DNA of 64,000 nucleotides from Aphelidium insulamus (GCA_036784855.1 JAZDSV010000033.1:1-64000), one strand, 5' to 3'; positions 1-12,147 are shown, numbered from the stretch's first letter. The notes: generated from the sequence alone by a model not told the origin. Made by a program: numbers and translations.

Positions 1-468
1 AGAGTTTCTTTTGCGCGTGCATCATATATACATTTGCATGGAAATACCGCGGATACCAGTTATTTGTTGTGTATGCAGCAACTGCCGCAACTGGCTATGG
101 AATAGCTACCGATATTCGCTTCTACGTGAATACGCATAGTCACATGCTACATTACCATATCAATAACATGTAGTCGCATACATACACTTATATAGTATGT
201 ATAATCATTATGCAGTCAGTAACTTAAAAGTTAAAAGCATTTTCCATTATATACACGAAACAAACGAGACCACAAGGCAGCATGAGTAGCTTGTTATACC
301 CTGTTGAGTCGGTGTATAAGTGTTGGCTGTGCAATATATAGTTATTATATATAGGCGTATCGTTATTGCTGTCAATTTTTATATATATATATATATGAAA
401 TACTTTAATCAGCTTAATTAGATTAAGCAATTGGCACTCCTTAATACACTACACCAACGGGCACAAAT
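1..468. other. AT-rich intergenic sequence, no gene seen
   Basis: No open frame here looks like protein. The stretch is AT-rich with short TA and GTAT tracts (a TA run near 384-397) and leads into the hydrolase gene that starts at 469. It probably holds the promoter and 5' leader of that gene. I see no clear TATA box at a convincing distance. Confidence 0.5.
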
Positions 469-1697
469 ATGCGCGGCGCAATCGTGGCCGTGGTCGTCGC
501 GGCGCTGTTCTACGCCTACGACTCGTGGGTGCCGCACCACAACCATCCGCTACCGTCATTCAGGGCTCTGTTGCGCAATGACACCGCTGGCACCGCGGAA
601 GAGCGAGCACTAAGTCGGCAACTGCAGGCAAGTGTGGCGGCGGTGCGCACGTGCCCGCACGCACACACCACTCCACTGACACCACGTAGGAAATCTACCC
701 TGAGGATGCGTTCCCCGGCGGCGCCTATGCCCAGATGCCATTCGGGGAGACGCGATACTTTCTGTTTGGTCCTGCGGATGGTAGGCGCATCGTGCTGGTG
801 CACGGCATTGGGCCGCCGTGCATAGTGTTCAAGCGGGTGGCGCTGCGGCTGGCCGGTGCCGGTTTCCGCGTGCTGCTGTTTGATTTGTTTGGCCGTGGGT
901 ACTCGGAGAGTCCCGGAGCGCTACACGATGAGAACTTGTATACGGCACAGCTGGCCTTGCTGCTTCGGCACGTCGGATGGTCACGCTCGGCGCTGCTGGG
1001 CTACTCGATGGGCGCGGCCATTGCCGTGGCCTACACCAGCATATACCCGCACTCTGTCGACGCACTAATGTTGGTGTCTCCGGCCGGGCTGATGGAGGAA
1101 ATTCCCATTAACGGGCGCATATTCTCGTTCCCGGTGGTTGGAGAGTTGCTGATACTGACGCGGCTGTCCAACGTGCTGATGAAGATTTCCTCGGCGGCCA
1201 ATGTGCGCTCCGATCACCTGGCCACAGTGCTGCAGATGCCACGGAGCGCCATGTCGGATGATGAGTACGAGACGGTGGTGGAGACGCAGAGATTGCGCAC
1301 GCTGGTCGCCTTCCAGATCGACCACCACCCGGGACTGCAGCGCAGTTTCCTCAGCACCACGCGCTACTTTCCATTCACACAGTCCAGCCGGCTACTGCCC
1401 CGTTTCCACTCCATCGGCCAGCAGCAACACGATCATCAGGTTGAAGTTGATCAGCAGCCTCATGAGCGTGACGGTGCCGACAGTGACAGTCGGCCGCTGC
1501 CCATGCCGGTGGAGGTTGTGTGGGGCACCGAAGACAACCTGATCCCGATTCGACTGTGGAGCGTGCTGAACCGCCTGGTGCCACGCGCCACACTGGTCCC
1601 GATTGCCAATGGTGGCCACAATATCGTGGTGGAGAACTCGACAGCCGTCGCAGATGCCCTCATATCATTTGGTCGCCGCGTCAACCTCATCACGTAG
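469..1697 (+). CDS. alpha/beta hydrolase, membrane-anchored
   Basis: Two exons, 469-627 and 690-1697, give a protein of about 388 residues. The N-terminus is a hydrophobic segment (MRGAIVAVVVAALFYAY) that could be a signal anchor. The fold is shown by LVHGIG (oxyanion loop), the nucleophile elbow GYSMGA (Ser nucleophile), an acid in VVWGTEDNLIP and a histidine in NGGHNIV. This is the Ser-Asp-His order of the alpha/beta hydrolase (MEST/ABHD-like) superfamily, usually lipases, esterases or epoxide hydrolases; the substrate cannot be told. The intron looks like a GC-AG type: CAG, then GCAAGT at 628. A weaker GT donor six bases on (634) keeps the same frame, so this case is not decisive. The joined exon continues smoothly as EIYPEDAFPGGAYAQ before the hydrolase core. 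Confidence 0.8.
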
Positions 1698-1783
1698 CTG
1701 TCCTGCAGCATACATGCGCACACACCACAATACAGTATTTAAACATATGATTTCTTTCCCCCATCTTACGTACGTAGACGTAT

Positions 1784-2492
1784 CTATTCCCCACTGGGCC
1801 AGGGCAGCTTGCCACCGAATATCCGGCCACGACCCGACCTGTCGATTGTGCCCGCCAAGGAACTGTCGCAGAATCGAAGCAAGGCGGACATCTCTGGACA
1901 CACCAGCGGGTAGCCCACAATACCGTGCCACGTGCGAAACGGGTCTCTGTCCAGCTTCTTGCGCGCCAGACTCGCGCCACACCCGTACATGTCGACAGTG
2001 AAGGGGCGCACGGCATTGACCAGCTCTCCGCGCGCCGGATCGTACTCTGGATCGGGCGGCGTAGTGACCGGCGCGTCCACCATCGCGGCATCAATGCCAA
2101 CGTAGTGGAATTTGCTGGCGGGAAATCCGAGTGCCGCGCGGTGAAGTGTACGGAACCTAGTCTCCTTCAACTTTAGCCCGACAACAGTGATTTTCTGCGG
2201 ATAGCGTCCGGTGAACTCTCGGAAGCGGCACACGCTAAACAGCAGGTTCTCGAAGGAATCCCGCGCAAAATCTTCGGTGATAATACGATCATGCGGATAC
2301 GCGAGCAATGGGCCGGCACTATTCATGCTGTAATTATGTAATGTACGTGCCACCATCTGGTAGCTCCTACGTTATCAGTACTGTACACATAACAGTATGT
2401 CACATACCCAGCTTCACTGCGCGCCCCGAATTCCGCGTGTGTTTGGCCCCTTTGAACTGTTGGTTCGATACATTCACGCACACATGTAGCAT

Positions 2493-2530
<38 letters not shown>

Positions 2531-3154
2531 TATTAGACACCCACCCAGAGAATATGAGCAGTGCGTGCGGCTGTGCAGCCACTCGCCGGACACCGTCAGC
2601 AATATGCCGTATAAATGCATCCAGTTGCCCGTGTTGTCGTTGTAGACTGCGCATTAACACAGCAGTAAAGCTTATATAAACCAGACGTACGGATTGAGCG
2701 CCCAGTTGTCGGGCGAGCGAACGGCATTCAAGCCCAGGTCCGTGCCAGTGTAGACACAATGACACGGCACCATGATCAGCTCATCAATGCTGGACCGCGC
2801 AGCCGCCACTTCCGGGAACGCACTAGTCCACAAACGCTCCATCGGAGTGGCAGTCAACGGGACAATACTACTGCTGGACCATACTGGCTGAGCGTCACTA
2901 CTAGTGGCACGGGCGCTTGCGGACATCAGCCACACCAGTGCCGTGACCAGCAGCACGGTGCATGTGGCGACAATGCAGCATGGAGGGCGCACACAGCCAC
3001 CCAATGCAACCAGGCGCCGAATGGGAGCCGGCAGTCTGCACCACCACCTGCGCCACCACGCAGCACTCTTGGCGTCACCACTAGCCATCCAGTAGTCTGC
3101 ATTGGCAGCACCAGCACCCATTGGCATCATCAAGGCGCCGCCGCGCACAAACAT
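1784..3154 (-). CDS. DUF218 domain protein with N-terminal membrane segment
   Basis: Three exons on the minus strand: 3154-2691, 2646-2545 and 2366-1784, about 382 residues. I start at the ATG at 3154 because the upstream in-frame triplet is GTG. Residues about 45-70 form a hydrophobic, likely membrane-spanning stretch. The rest matches the DUF218 (YdcF-like) family: an opening strand MVPCHCVYTGTD, then LLIFSG, KITVVGLKLKETRF with the RFxxLHRxALG signature, and HYVGID. In fungi and protists these are membrane-anchored proteins of unknown biochemical role; bacterial relatives bind S-adenosylmethionine or act in envelope metabolism. The second intron (2367-2544) contains a pure TA tract. The gene ends about 90 bp from the convergent hydrolase gene. 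The segment between LLIFSG and SYQMVA is shorter than usual, so the exon 2-3 join is the least certain part. Confidence 0.75.
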
Positions 3155-3455
3155 GGTCACACTGTGTTAAACAGGTGTTCTGTAGCAGTATTTATTTGAA
3201 TATAAGTAGCGCTGTACATATGTGCCAGCAAATGCCAGCTCTGTGGGCACAGCGTATGGCATGAGAAGTCTGCATCTCTGGCACAGGTATGTATGATATA
3301 AGTGTACATGTGTGTACATAAGTACATGGTGACCTTCTGCAGTAGATGAACAAGAAGGTGCAAGAACATTATATTGTGCTGCTCCCACTCACGTGTGGCG
3401 AGAGCAGACTTATTGCATTGCCAACAGCGATAAGTACAACACCAGCGATAATAAT
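3155..3455. promoter_or_regulatory. shared divergent promoter region
   Basis: About 300 bp separate the start of the leftward DUF218 gene (3154) from the start of the rightward NAXE gene (3456). No protein-like frame occupies it, so both promoters must lie here. I see no obvious TATA box or repeated element. The assignment rests on geometry alone. Confidence 0.4.
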
Positions 3456-4552
3456 ATGCGCCTACTGTCGCAAGCCATCGCGCGCCAGATCGATGAGCGG
3501 CTGATGGACGCGTCTGCCGCAATCGGTGTCGCATTTGGTCTGGAGCAGCTGATGGAGCTGGCTGGTTGGCGGTGGTGGTGTGCTCCATTCGGCTCATACG
3601 CTCATGCGCTGGCATCTGATTAGGGTTCTCCGTGGCGCAGGCCATCTACAAAGTGTACTGGGAGCCGGGTGTTAGGCGCCCGCTGGTGCTGTGTGGCCCC
3701 GGCAACAACGGCGGGTACACTGTGTCTACTGGTATATGTAGACTTTTTGGGTGACTAATGTTGGCAGAGATGGACTGGTTTGCGCCCGTCATCTGCGCCA
3801 CTTTGGCATGCAGCCACGTGTTTGCTATCCGCGCACCGGGCGCAACGAGCTATATCAAGTGGGTGCTTCACATTATAAATGCTATGTATAACTCCATACA
3901 GCGACTTGTGCGTCAATGCTTGGCGGGAGGGATTGAGGTGTCCACAGACGCCACAGACGGTGCAATGCTGAATGGCTGTGACCTCGTGGTCGATGCGCTA
4001 TTTGGTGTGTGTGTTTGTGTGTGTGTGTGCACTTACTCCACATGCTACAGTCACTGATCAAATAGGTTTCGGCTTCAGCAGCGTGGACGGGACTCTGCGT
4101 GAGCCGTTTGGACAGCTACTGGCTGCGGTCAAGGAGCGTCAATCTCTTGTGCCCGTAGTCTCCATAGATGTGCCGTCTGGCTGGGACGTTGACCGCGGTG
4201 TGTACTTATATATACATGTACTTATATATATATATATATATATATTCACCTTAAACTTCCGCAGGAAATATCCACCAAGGCCTGGAACCCGACATGCTTG
4301 TGTCTTTGACTGCGCCTAAACTTTGTTCGGTGCGTGACATATAATCGACGTTCACTATAGAAACTCGCATAGAAAGACTTTCATGGCAAGCATCATTGGC
4401 TCGGGGGTCGCTTCATGCCAGAGTATGTAGTGTACGTGTGTATGTGGGAGATAACAGGTATCGGCAGAGAGCTGGCAGAGGAATACAAACTGGAGCTTCC
4501 AGTGTTCCCCGGCACAGATCAGTGCGTCCAGTTGCCCCGGGAGGATTATTGA
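3456..4552 (+). CDS. NAXE: NAD(P)H-hydrate epimerase
   Basis: Eight exons: 3456-3564, 3624-3714, 3768-3858, 3902-4004, 4066-4197, 4265-4329, 4373-4422, 4468-4552. The protein of about 241 residues is a full YjeF_N domain. The enzyme interconverts R and S forms of hydrated NAD(P)H so that the dehydratase can repair both; it is usually mitochondrial or cytosolic. Visible signatures are LSQAIARQIDERLM, QLMELAG, the GPGNNGGDGLVCARHL nucleotide loop, DALFGFGFSS, SIDVPSGWDVDRG with the catalytic Asp, SLTAPK, and the C-terminal GGRFMPEELAEEYKLELP. The last intron (4423-4467) is only 45 nt, a multiple of three and free of stops, but removing it gives the better family match. The intron at 4198-4264 carries a TA tract. 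Short for the family at its N-terminus: no obvious transit peptide. Confidence 0.92.
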
Positions 4553-4651
4553 CAGCTGTCCATGGCAACCACCTGGCACAAGCCTTCTAAATATAGACAC
4601 ACAGTACACACATACACAGTACATACTTGTACACACACCTACACACATACT

Positions 4652-4775
4652 ATGCGCGTGGACGTGGACCCCAGCGAGGAGCGGGCGATAATGAAGAGGC
4701 GCGCGGCCGAGGCGGAGCGCAAGAAACGCATACTGGACCCGGTGCTGCAGCGGTGTGCGGTACGTACCTCTCCAC

Positions 4776-4807
<32 letters not shown>

Positions 4808-6039
4808 ATATACCACACCACCAGTGCCAGCCAGCCAGCTAAACTACTGCCGGCAGGTCAATGTGAGCGCCATCGAACAGCAGATCGCGGAGAAGCGCAA
4901 CCAGCGCCAACAACAGCTGGCCGAGGAGGCGGCCTATGGTACGTACATACGTGCACCTGTCACCGGGGCAGTGATCTCATACGACATATGTATGTGCCGT
5001 AGCCGAGCAGGTGCGGCGCATTCAGCGTGCGGCCGAGGAGGCGGACCAGCTTGCGCGCCAGCAACAGCGCGAACAGTACCGCGACATGACCACCGTGAAC
5101 CACACGCTCCAGCGGGAGCACCATCACCGCGCCGCCGCCGACCCGTGGAGTCCCCGCAACCAGAAACCACCACGCACCGAACAGTCCGTGGAGGGCTGCG
5201 GCGTGAGCAGCGTGCAGGTGCTGGCCGGCGAGGACTGGACGTTCCAGGAGCGACAGCGCCGGCAGAAGGAGCAGCGCCAGCTGTGGTACCTGCAGCACCA
5301 GCAGGAACAGCGCGCCAAAGAGGCAGCGGAGGCGCAGCGGCGTGACGAGGAGGCGCGGCACTTGCTCCGCGTGGACCGGCAGGTGCAGGAGATGCAGACG
5401 CGCACGCACGCCGACACCGCCGGCCGGCAGCGTGAACAGTGGCTGGTGAACCAGAGGCTGGCGGAACAGCAGCGTGAGGCGCGCGCGGCCACCGAGGCCG
5501 GCATCAAGGCCGCGCAGCAGACCACGCTGGTCACGCAGACCTGGGCCGACCTCACGCTGGACCGGCCGCACGTGTGGAAGTATTACACGGAGGAGCAGCG
5601 CCGACGCGTACTGGACGACGAGGCGCGGGACCGTGCTGCTGCCGAGGTATGCCCATGCACACTGTATACATACACTGTCATACATACACCCATATGCATG
5701 TATACGCTGTGTGCACATGGTACCAATACATATGTATATGTATATGTATGCGTATACCGATGTACACAGTTCAGATCTAAATGACGGTAGAAACGCCGCG
5801 AGGCGGAGGCAGAGAAGAAGCGCGATGCTCTCCGACTCCAGCAGGCACTCACAGAGGCCACCGAGCAGCTGGATGCGTCGCAACTGCAGCACCGCCAAGC
5901 AGTGACGCGTCAAACGGCTGTCGACAACTTGCAAAAGTCCACGGTGGACAAGGAGCGCATTCGCCGCAATGACCGCGCCTTCACCACCAACACGCCCACC
6001 GAGGACTTTTTCTCGCAGTTCGGCACCACCAGTCGCTGA
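4652..6039 (+). CDS. RIBC2: RIB43A-like protofilament ribbon protein of ciliary doublets
   Basis: Four exons: 4652-4759, 4857-4938, 5003-5646, 5791-6039, about 360 residues. Almost the whole product is charged coiled coil rich in Arg, Gln and Glu, with the family landmarks EERAIMKRRAAEAERK near the start, EDWTFQERQRRQKEQ in the middle, the WADLTLDRPHVWKYYTEEQ block and a C-terminal TNTPTEDFFSQFGTTSR. RIB43A proteins are microtubule inner proteins that line the protofilament ribbon of ciliary and flagellar doublet microtubules. The gene is therefore direct evidence for a motile axoneme in this organism. The first intron (4760-4856) contains a TA tract like those in NAXE and the DUF218 gene. 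The symbol is by family only; I cannot separate RIBC1 from RIBC2. Confidence 0.88.
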
Positions 6040-6164
6040 GCTGAGCTGTGCTGTGCTGTGTTGTGCTGTGATGACACTGAAGGTGCCTGTTCCTGCATTG
6101 CACGGCCGGGAGACATAAAGATGATATTGTTGAAAGTATGAAAGTATTCCGTTGGCACAGCTGC

Positions 6165-7050
6165 TCAGACACTCTGGCAGTAGTCGTTAACACTGCTCGC
6201 ATGTTCAAGGCAATCTATTACTCTTTGCTGGGGGGCAGCAATGACGGGCATTGGGCGAACTTTGCTCCCGCCACTGGTAAAGTACTTTTCACACTTGCGG
6301 CGAATCTGGTTGGCAGTCAGTTGCTGAACATTCAGCTTGAGGTCCCGCGCCATTGCAGAGTAGGCGCCCATGCCGTGCTTTCTCACGCACTGTTGAATCC
6401 ACTCGATCTCGCCCACGGACAGGTTGCGCCCAACAGCGTGCACACCGTTCACCGAGTGCTCCTCCAATGCTACACGGAGTTACAGTCATTATGTATGTGT
6501 GTCATGGAATAACGGATATGCATGCATGCATTATCATACCTGTGACCACGGCATTCGGTGTCGCGGTCGGTTCAGCGGCACAGTCGTCCACACCGCTCAC
6601 GGATTTAATGCCAATTATGTTTCCGGCAGCATCGCGTTCCACCACCGCTTCCATTAAGCCGGCGCCCGTGTAATGCGATATCGGAGTCTTTGACGCGCCA
6701 CTCTGCAGCAACCACTCCTTGGTGCCGCCGCTTTCGGCACCCACGGCCGCAATATCCTGCGATACCGACTCATCGAGCAGATGCTGACTGATGACCAACT
6801 TGGACGCGTCAGACGCGCGCATTTCCCCACCCTTGGCACCGCCGCCAGCCGACCCATTCAGCCGCGCCACCAGACCCCAGGCTTTGTAGTTGTCGCGTAA
6901 TGACGCGTGGGCGGACCAGTGCGGCAGCAGTATGTCTGGCACAGCCGTCGACAACGGTTTCGGGTGTTTCTTCTGGACGTTGGCGCGGCGACGTGTCGTC
7001 TTGCCGTGCGGATTCTTTACTTTGCGGCGCGCGCAAGGCCGTTTGCTCAT
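6165..7050 (-). CDS. NOP16: nucleolar protein 16, 60S ribosome assembly
   Basis: Two exons, 7050-6540 and 6469-6165, about 271 residues. The N-terminus is very basic (MSKRPCARRKVKNPHGKTTR), followed by ILLPHWSAHASLRDNYKAWG, the family's W-x(n)-NY-LGL-type block. The second exon holds the C-terminal conserved part with IEWIQQCVRKHGMGAYSAMA and then RDLKLNVQQLTANQIRRKCE. Nop16 is a nucleolar factor of early pre-60S particles. The start codon lies head-to-head with the first copy of the kelch-kinase cluster; the fragmentary kinase frame actually overlaps the antisense strand of NOP16 exon 1. Splice sites are consensus (GTATGA at 6539, TAG ending at 6470). Confidence 0.85.
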
Positions 7051-7099
7051 TTTCGCTAGATCGAGTGGTGATTGTTTGTCTGTCTCGCAATAGCAGCAT

Positions 7100-8192
7100 C
7101 ATCATCGGTGAGGACAGCACTATAACCGACAGCAATGCCATTTCTTCACCGTCTGATGCATCCGCCGTCACTTTGGCCCAAAGCTCGCCGCCGACTACAA
7201 ACGCTGTCAAAAGTTCTGATGCTGGATTAATTGCTGTAAACACCTCGTTATTCTACGTGTTGGGTGCTGCGGTCACAGTGTTGATACTGCTTGCGACTGC
7301 AGTGTTCGTCCTGATAAAGTGTCGATCCAGCAAGGCGAGAAGACATCCTGTCACAACACGAAGCCAAGAAATTTTACTGAGCACGACATCCACCGCAACC
7401 GACATATCCTACACTTCAACATCGCAGACGGCAACGGATTTCACGCGGTTAACCACAATGACAGCTGGACACACCGAGATAGCGGTACCGGGGTTCCTGC
7501 AGCTCGAAGACGGCATAGATTTCAGGTGTATTCGACGGATCGCAAAGGGCGGCGGAGGAGAGATTTTCTTGGGAGAATCTCTGGAACGTGGACGACCAAC
7601 GGGTGGTCCGCCGATTATAATCAAAGTTGTTGCTCAGCGCCGTACTGGACTCCCGTTACCTATTACTCGCGGGTTCGATCAAGAAGTGGCATTGATGCAC
7701 TATTTGGGGAGACACAAAAATATCGCAGTTCTGCTTGGATGGAGCAATGAGCCTCTCGCAATGGTGATGAAGTATCATGAACATGGTTCGCTGCGACAGC
7801 ATATAGTATCACGTAAAACAGCAACGAAATATTCCATATTGTCGTTTGCGTTGGACATCACGCGCGGACTATCCTACACGCATAGTCGGGGTGTCGCGCA
7901 CTACGACATAAAACCCGAGAACATTTTGATCGACCACGATTCCAAGGGTTTCTACTGCTTATTGACGGACTTTGGCATTGCACAAATGTTTAGCAAAACA
8001 GCTCCGCTAGTTCGTGCATTTCAGGCGCAGTACATGCGCGGAGTTTCCATGCAGTACGGAGCGCCCGAGGTAATAATTCGATTCAGGACCAAGTCTCGGG
8101 AAGCAGCGACACGTCTTGTCTTTGCTGCCGACTTATATTCTTTCTCGATAGTATTGGTGGAATTGTTGCGCAGCTCGAATTCAGCATGGTGA
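7100..8192 (+). pseudogene. cluster copy 1: headless receptor-like kinase fragment
   Basis: Open frame with no usable ATG between the antisense NOP16 exon and residue 187. The part that resembles its neighbours begins near 7130 with a Ser/Thr-rich stalk, then a membrane helix (FYVLGAAVTVLILLATAVF) and a kinase from about 7500. The cytosolic part keeps the cluster hallmark TMTAGHTEIAVPGFLQL, a glycine loop KGGGGEIFLGE, lysine in IIIKVV, GFDQEV, catalytic loop HYDIKPEN, TDFGIAQM and YGAPEV. All kelch exons found in copies 2-4 are missing, so this is a 5'-truncated duplicate. The frame ends after ADLYSFSIVLVELLRSSNSAW, where the other copies also stop. It may be silent, or expressed from an unseen upstream exon. 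Confidence 0.6.
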
Positions 8193-8824
8193 TGCATTAG
8201 ACATTAGATTACACCTACTAAAACCTCATGTTACATGTCACGTCTTTTAACTTTGAGAGACTGTCGATAACATTCTCTCGGCCCCGGCTCTCTTACACCG
8301 TCTGCATGCTGGCCGCACTAGTCAACAGTCGAGCACTCGTACTCAGCTCCGCTCCGGCTACTACCCAACATTCGCTGTGCTAAAACGACTGCGACTCACA
8401 GACTATGCCGACCGCCGATTCTGTGGTACGCATGACGACATTGCCCACCGTGTTACCGTGTTCGACATTGTCTGACCTGGCAGGCGGAACGTGCTCAGCT
8501 CCGTGACAAGCTGGCCTAACTCGAATCAATCAAACACTGGAGCACGTCTGATATACAACAACCTCGGCACTGCAAACTTTTTCACGCAAAGCGACTGCTG
8601 ACCACACCGCTTAACTCCGCATTAAGTCCATCACTGAACTGAAGTATATTTTGTAAATGTCAACACGCACTCGGGCAACCGACCGGTTAAAAACGTTTAA
8701 TGAATAAATCGATCAATCAAATCATCAAACGCACGTTCGGAGTAACGCCGCGGTTGCTACGTGGAACCATAGGAATTGTAACAAACTGTCACCTCCTCAT
8801 TAGTGTCACAAATCCACCAGAATC
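8193..8824 (+). other. intergenic tail of copy 1 with possible kinase C-lobe relic
   Basis: No good gene. One frame (about 8276-8476) stays open through a piece reading SGYYPTFAVLKRLRLTDYAD before a stop. This resembles the RPTFxxVLxRLR end of tyrosine-kinase-like kinase domains, which all four cluster copies otherwise lack. If real, it is a decayed remnant of the missing C-lobe. The resemblance is short and could be chance. The remainder up to 8824 should contain the promoter of copy 2. Confidence 0.3.
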
Positions 8825-11800
8825 ATGGTTTCGCCGCTTACGATGGTCATCTCTTCCGTATATTTCGTCGCGGCATGGTTCGGTGGCCAGAAGTTGACTA
8901 ATCAAAAGGCAATATACACTGGACCCACCGCTGCACCTGGTGGACGTCAGTCTCACTGTTTGGCGTCGAAAAGCGATAAGTATTTTGTGTATGGAGGTTA
9001 TGGGTATTCAACCTTGAACAAAGGTAAGCTCCTTCCAGATTGATATTCACGTGTTATAATTGTACAGCGGATTTTCTGTCGGACACGTGGACATTTGACC
9101 CAACCACTCTCACCTGGACAGTTCTGAAGCAATCAGGATCTCTCTACGGGATAAAGCGGCAAGCCACCGTCGATAGTTACCCGGGACCATTAAATGAGCA
9201 TCAGTGTGTGATTGCATCAGATGGAGCTGCTTACATTTTTGGTGGCAGTCCTGACGGCGTGTCATGTAAGCATCATTGAATAATCGCGCGGATATTGCAC
9301 ATCCTATCTAATACGGCAGACACAAACAACGTGTGGAAATATGATTTCTCGACATCTCAGTGGACATGGATTTACGGAAATACTGCGTCGCCATACAGTG
9401 TCGGTGCTGGAATTGCTAGTCCGCTGAATAACCTATTTGGTCGAAGCGCTTTTGGATTCGCGATGCATCCTACTTCCTCGAAATTTTACGTTATGGGCGG
9501 GACGTTGATATCCCCACCTAGTTTTCGTAGGTTCATAAGCATGTGTTCTCTACATCAGTAATTATCAGGCGCAATGAACGATCTGTGGCAATTCGATGTG
9601 AGCACTCTGTATTGGACTTTTTTGAAAGGAAATTACACCTCATACAACCAAGCGCCAAATTATGGCACGCTGCAACTTTCTTCCCCTGCAAATATTCCCG
9701 GAGGTAGAACGTTTACTACAATGTGCACTGACTATTACACCGGCGACGTAATTCTGTTTGGGGGTTATGGCATGACATCTGTACCTGGCGCTACTCGTAT
9801 GTACCAGAACATACTTACGGTCAATTGACATCCAGGCTACCTCAATGACGTTTGGAGATATAACATTACCAACAATGAGTGGGTATGGGTAGCAGGAAAC
9901 ACCGTCGGAAGCGCTACTGCGATTTCTGGAACATCCGGCATATTTGGGTCGACGTACACGCCCAGTGCTCGCGGGTACTCAACAATTACTCCAGTTGCCG
10001 GCACCAGGCTATTAGCTGTATTTGGGGGCGTTGCTGTAGCTGGTGCCGGCTTTGGCTATGTAAACGACTTGTGGGTGTTTGATAGCAGGACTTATCAGTG
10101 GGCTTGGTTAGCGGGCGACTACTCGGGGTCTGGAACTGCGATATTCGGGGCGCTAAACGTTTCCAGTGCATCGTACATACCGTACCCGGCAAACATGGGC
10201 GCATCTGCGCCACTATGGTCGAGTGAAGGCTCCATGGTTGTATTTGGTGGCAATTATCAACCAGCTAATACGGATTATTACTCGGCCAGTCTGTGGCGAT
10301 TCGATATATCACCTGTAGAAGGTTGGTGAAACTTTCGTTGATATTTGCTAATTTTCAAAGCCGTCCTCACTTCCGTCACATCGTCCACGACATCGTTTGC
10401 TTCAGTGGTATCGGCAGCACCAACATTATCAACGGCCACACCAGCAATATCCTACATATCTTCTTCCTCAATATCATCAACAGCCGTTATGACATCAACC
10501 TTGTCCGCCGTCAAATCATCCTCGTCCGTTGTGGAAACTTCATCATTCTTAACAACGTCCACGCGCGTATCCACATCAAGCATATTTTCGAGCTCTTCAT
10601 CAAGTCTTACCTCGATCAATAGTGTTGTGACGTCAAATGCAGCTACAGCAAACTCCTCTATCGCTTTCTCCACAACGAATCTGTCATTGCTATCCGCTTT
10701 AACCGCTTCACTGGCCACATCGTTAACTTCTACAACCGGACTGGAGGCCATACTCTCCAGCTCACGGTCCGTGTTACCGTCGAGTTCATTGCTGGTATCC
10801 CCGACAACGATTTTATTAAGTGCGCCGACCGCCAAAACTAGCAGCGTAATTCCTGCTTCAAGTATGACAGCTATTGCGACGTTAATTTCCCTGCAATCAA
10901 CACCTCGGCTATTATCGACAAGCAGTACGATATCACGTACCAGTTCACCCACTTCCATCGCGAGCTCCATCAGCTCAGCATCGCAACTACAAACGTTTTC
11001 TGAAGTTCAGTTATCACCCGTAGTAGGAGCAGATAATGGGTATTCAAATCCTACAACGCAACCATCGTGGTCATCGAGATTTGATTTGGCTTCGAGAATT
11101 TCGGATGAGCTGGAGACAACTTCGTCATATGTGGCTGGAAACATTGTTAGCGTAGAAGTGCCGCTCTGTGACGTAACAGTTTTTTACGTGGTAGGCGTCG
11201 TGATGGCAGTACTTTGTGCTCTGGCTATTACGACTTATATTATTATTCGGCGAAAGTCTCAAAGACCAAAGTCGACCAAATTACTTCCCAACGGCAGTCA
11301 AGACTTGTTGCTTCGCACAACGACTTCAACAACGACGGAGATGACGGGCACTACTTCCACCGTGTTTAGCAAATCTTCCACTTCAAGAATAACCACAATG
11401 ACGGCGGGACATACGGAGATTGCGGTACCAGGCTTTTTACAGCTGGAATACGGCGTGGATTTCAAGTGCACAACAAGTATTGCCGAAGGAGGTGGCGGCG
11501 AAATTTTTTTGGGAGAAGCGTTGTATCGCGGCGATCCAGTCGACAATCCCCTCATCGTAATCAAAGTGGTTGCACAGCGGCGTGCCGGGTTGCTTTCATC
11601 GATTTCACGCGGCTTTGATCAAGAAGTAGCGCTTATGCACTATCTGGGCAGGCACAGGAATATTGCAGTACTACTTGGTTGGTGCAATGAGCCCGTCGCA
11701 ATGGTGATGAAGTATTATCATCTCGGAGCATTGAGCAAGTACATTGACACGGCAACTACGAGTTCCAAAGTGTTGAAACATTCTTTCTCACTGGATATTG

Positions 11801-12147
11801 CTCGCGCTTTAAGCTATACGCATAGCCGTGGCATAGCTCACTACGACCTTAAGCCGGATAATGTTCTAATTGACCAAGACGGAGACAAACTGTTTTGCGT
11901 GCTGACCGACTTTGGAATTGCGCAGATGTGCAACAATAGTTCACAGCAGCTGGTCCACGCATTTCAAGTACATAATGTGCGTGGTGTGTCGATCCAATAT
12001 GGAGCGCCCGAGGTTATTCTGCGGTATCGTACAAAGTCTCGCGAGCACACGTCCGCCGTGATACTTTCCGCCGATATATATTCGTGGGCGATGACCATAT
12101 TTGAGATCGTCAACAACTCAACCACTGCATGGCGTCAGTTACCATGA
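8825..12147 (+). CDS. cluster copy 2: kelch-propeller receptor-like kinase, intact
   Basis: Six exons: 8825-9023, 9068-9265, 9320-9526, 9569-9796, 9836-10321, 10361-12147; all junctions are phase 1. About 1,034 residues. A short hydrophobic N-terminus (MVSPLTMVISSVYFVAAWF) looks like a signal peptide. Exons 1-5 encode kelch-type blades, with repeated YVYGGYG or VFGG turns followed by DTWTFDPTTLTW, NNVWKYDFSTSQW, NDLWQFDVSTLYW, NDVWRYNITNNEW and NDLWVFDSRTYQW. Exon 6 gives a roughly 270-residue Ser/Thr stalk, a membrane helix (FYVVGVVMAVLCALAITTYI), the TMTAGHTEIAVPGFLQL motif and a kinase: EGGGGEIFLGE, VIKVV, GFDQEVALMH, HYDLKPDN, TDFGIAQM, YGAPEV, ADIYSWAMTIFEIV. The domain stops right after that helix. 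Likely a cell-surface receptor kinase; the ligand is unknown. Confidence 0.85.

Noticed and set aside
4960-5934. 324-codon antisense frame in the RIB43A gene
   Set aside because: A by-product of GC-rich coiled-coil codons. The sense strand gives the family match, and the antisense frame crosses intron sequence.
10452-10970. 172-codon antisense frame opposite the stalk of kinase copy 2
   Set aside because: It is the mirror of Ser/Thr codons (giving Val, Asp, Glu runs). Copies 3 and 4 show the same effect at 14167-14463 and 17240-17755. No start context or motif.
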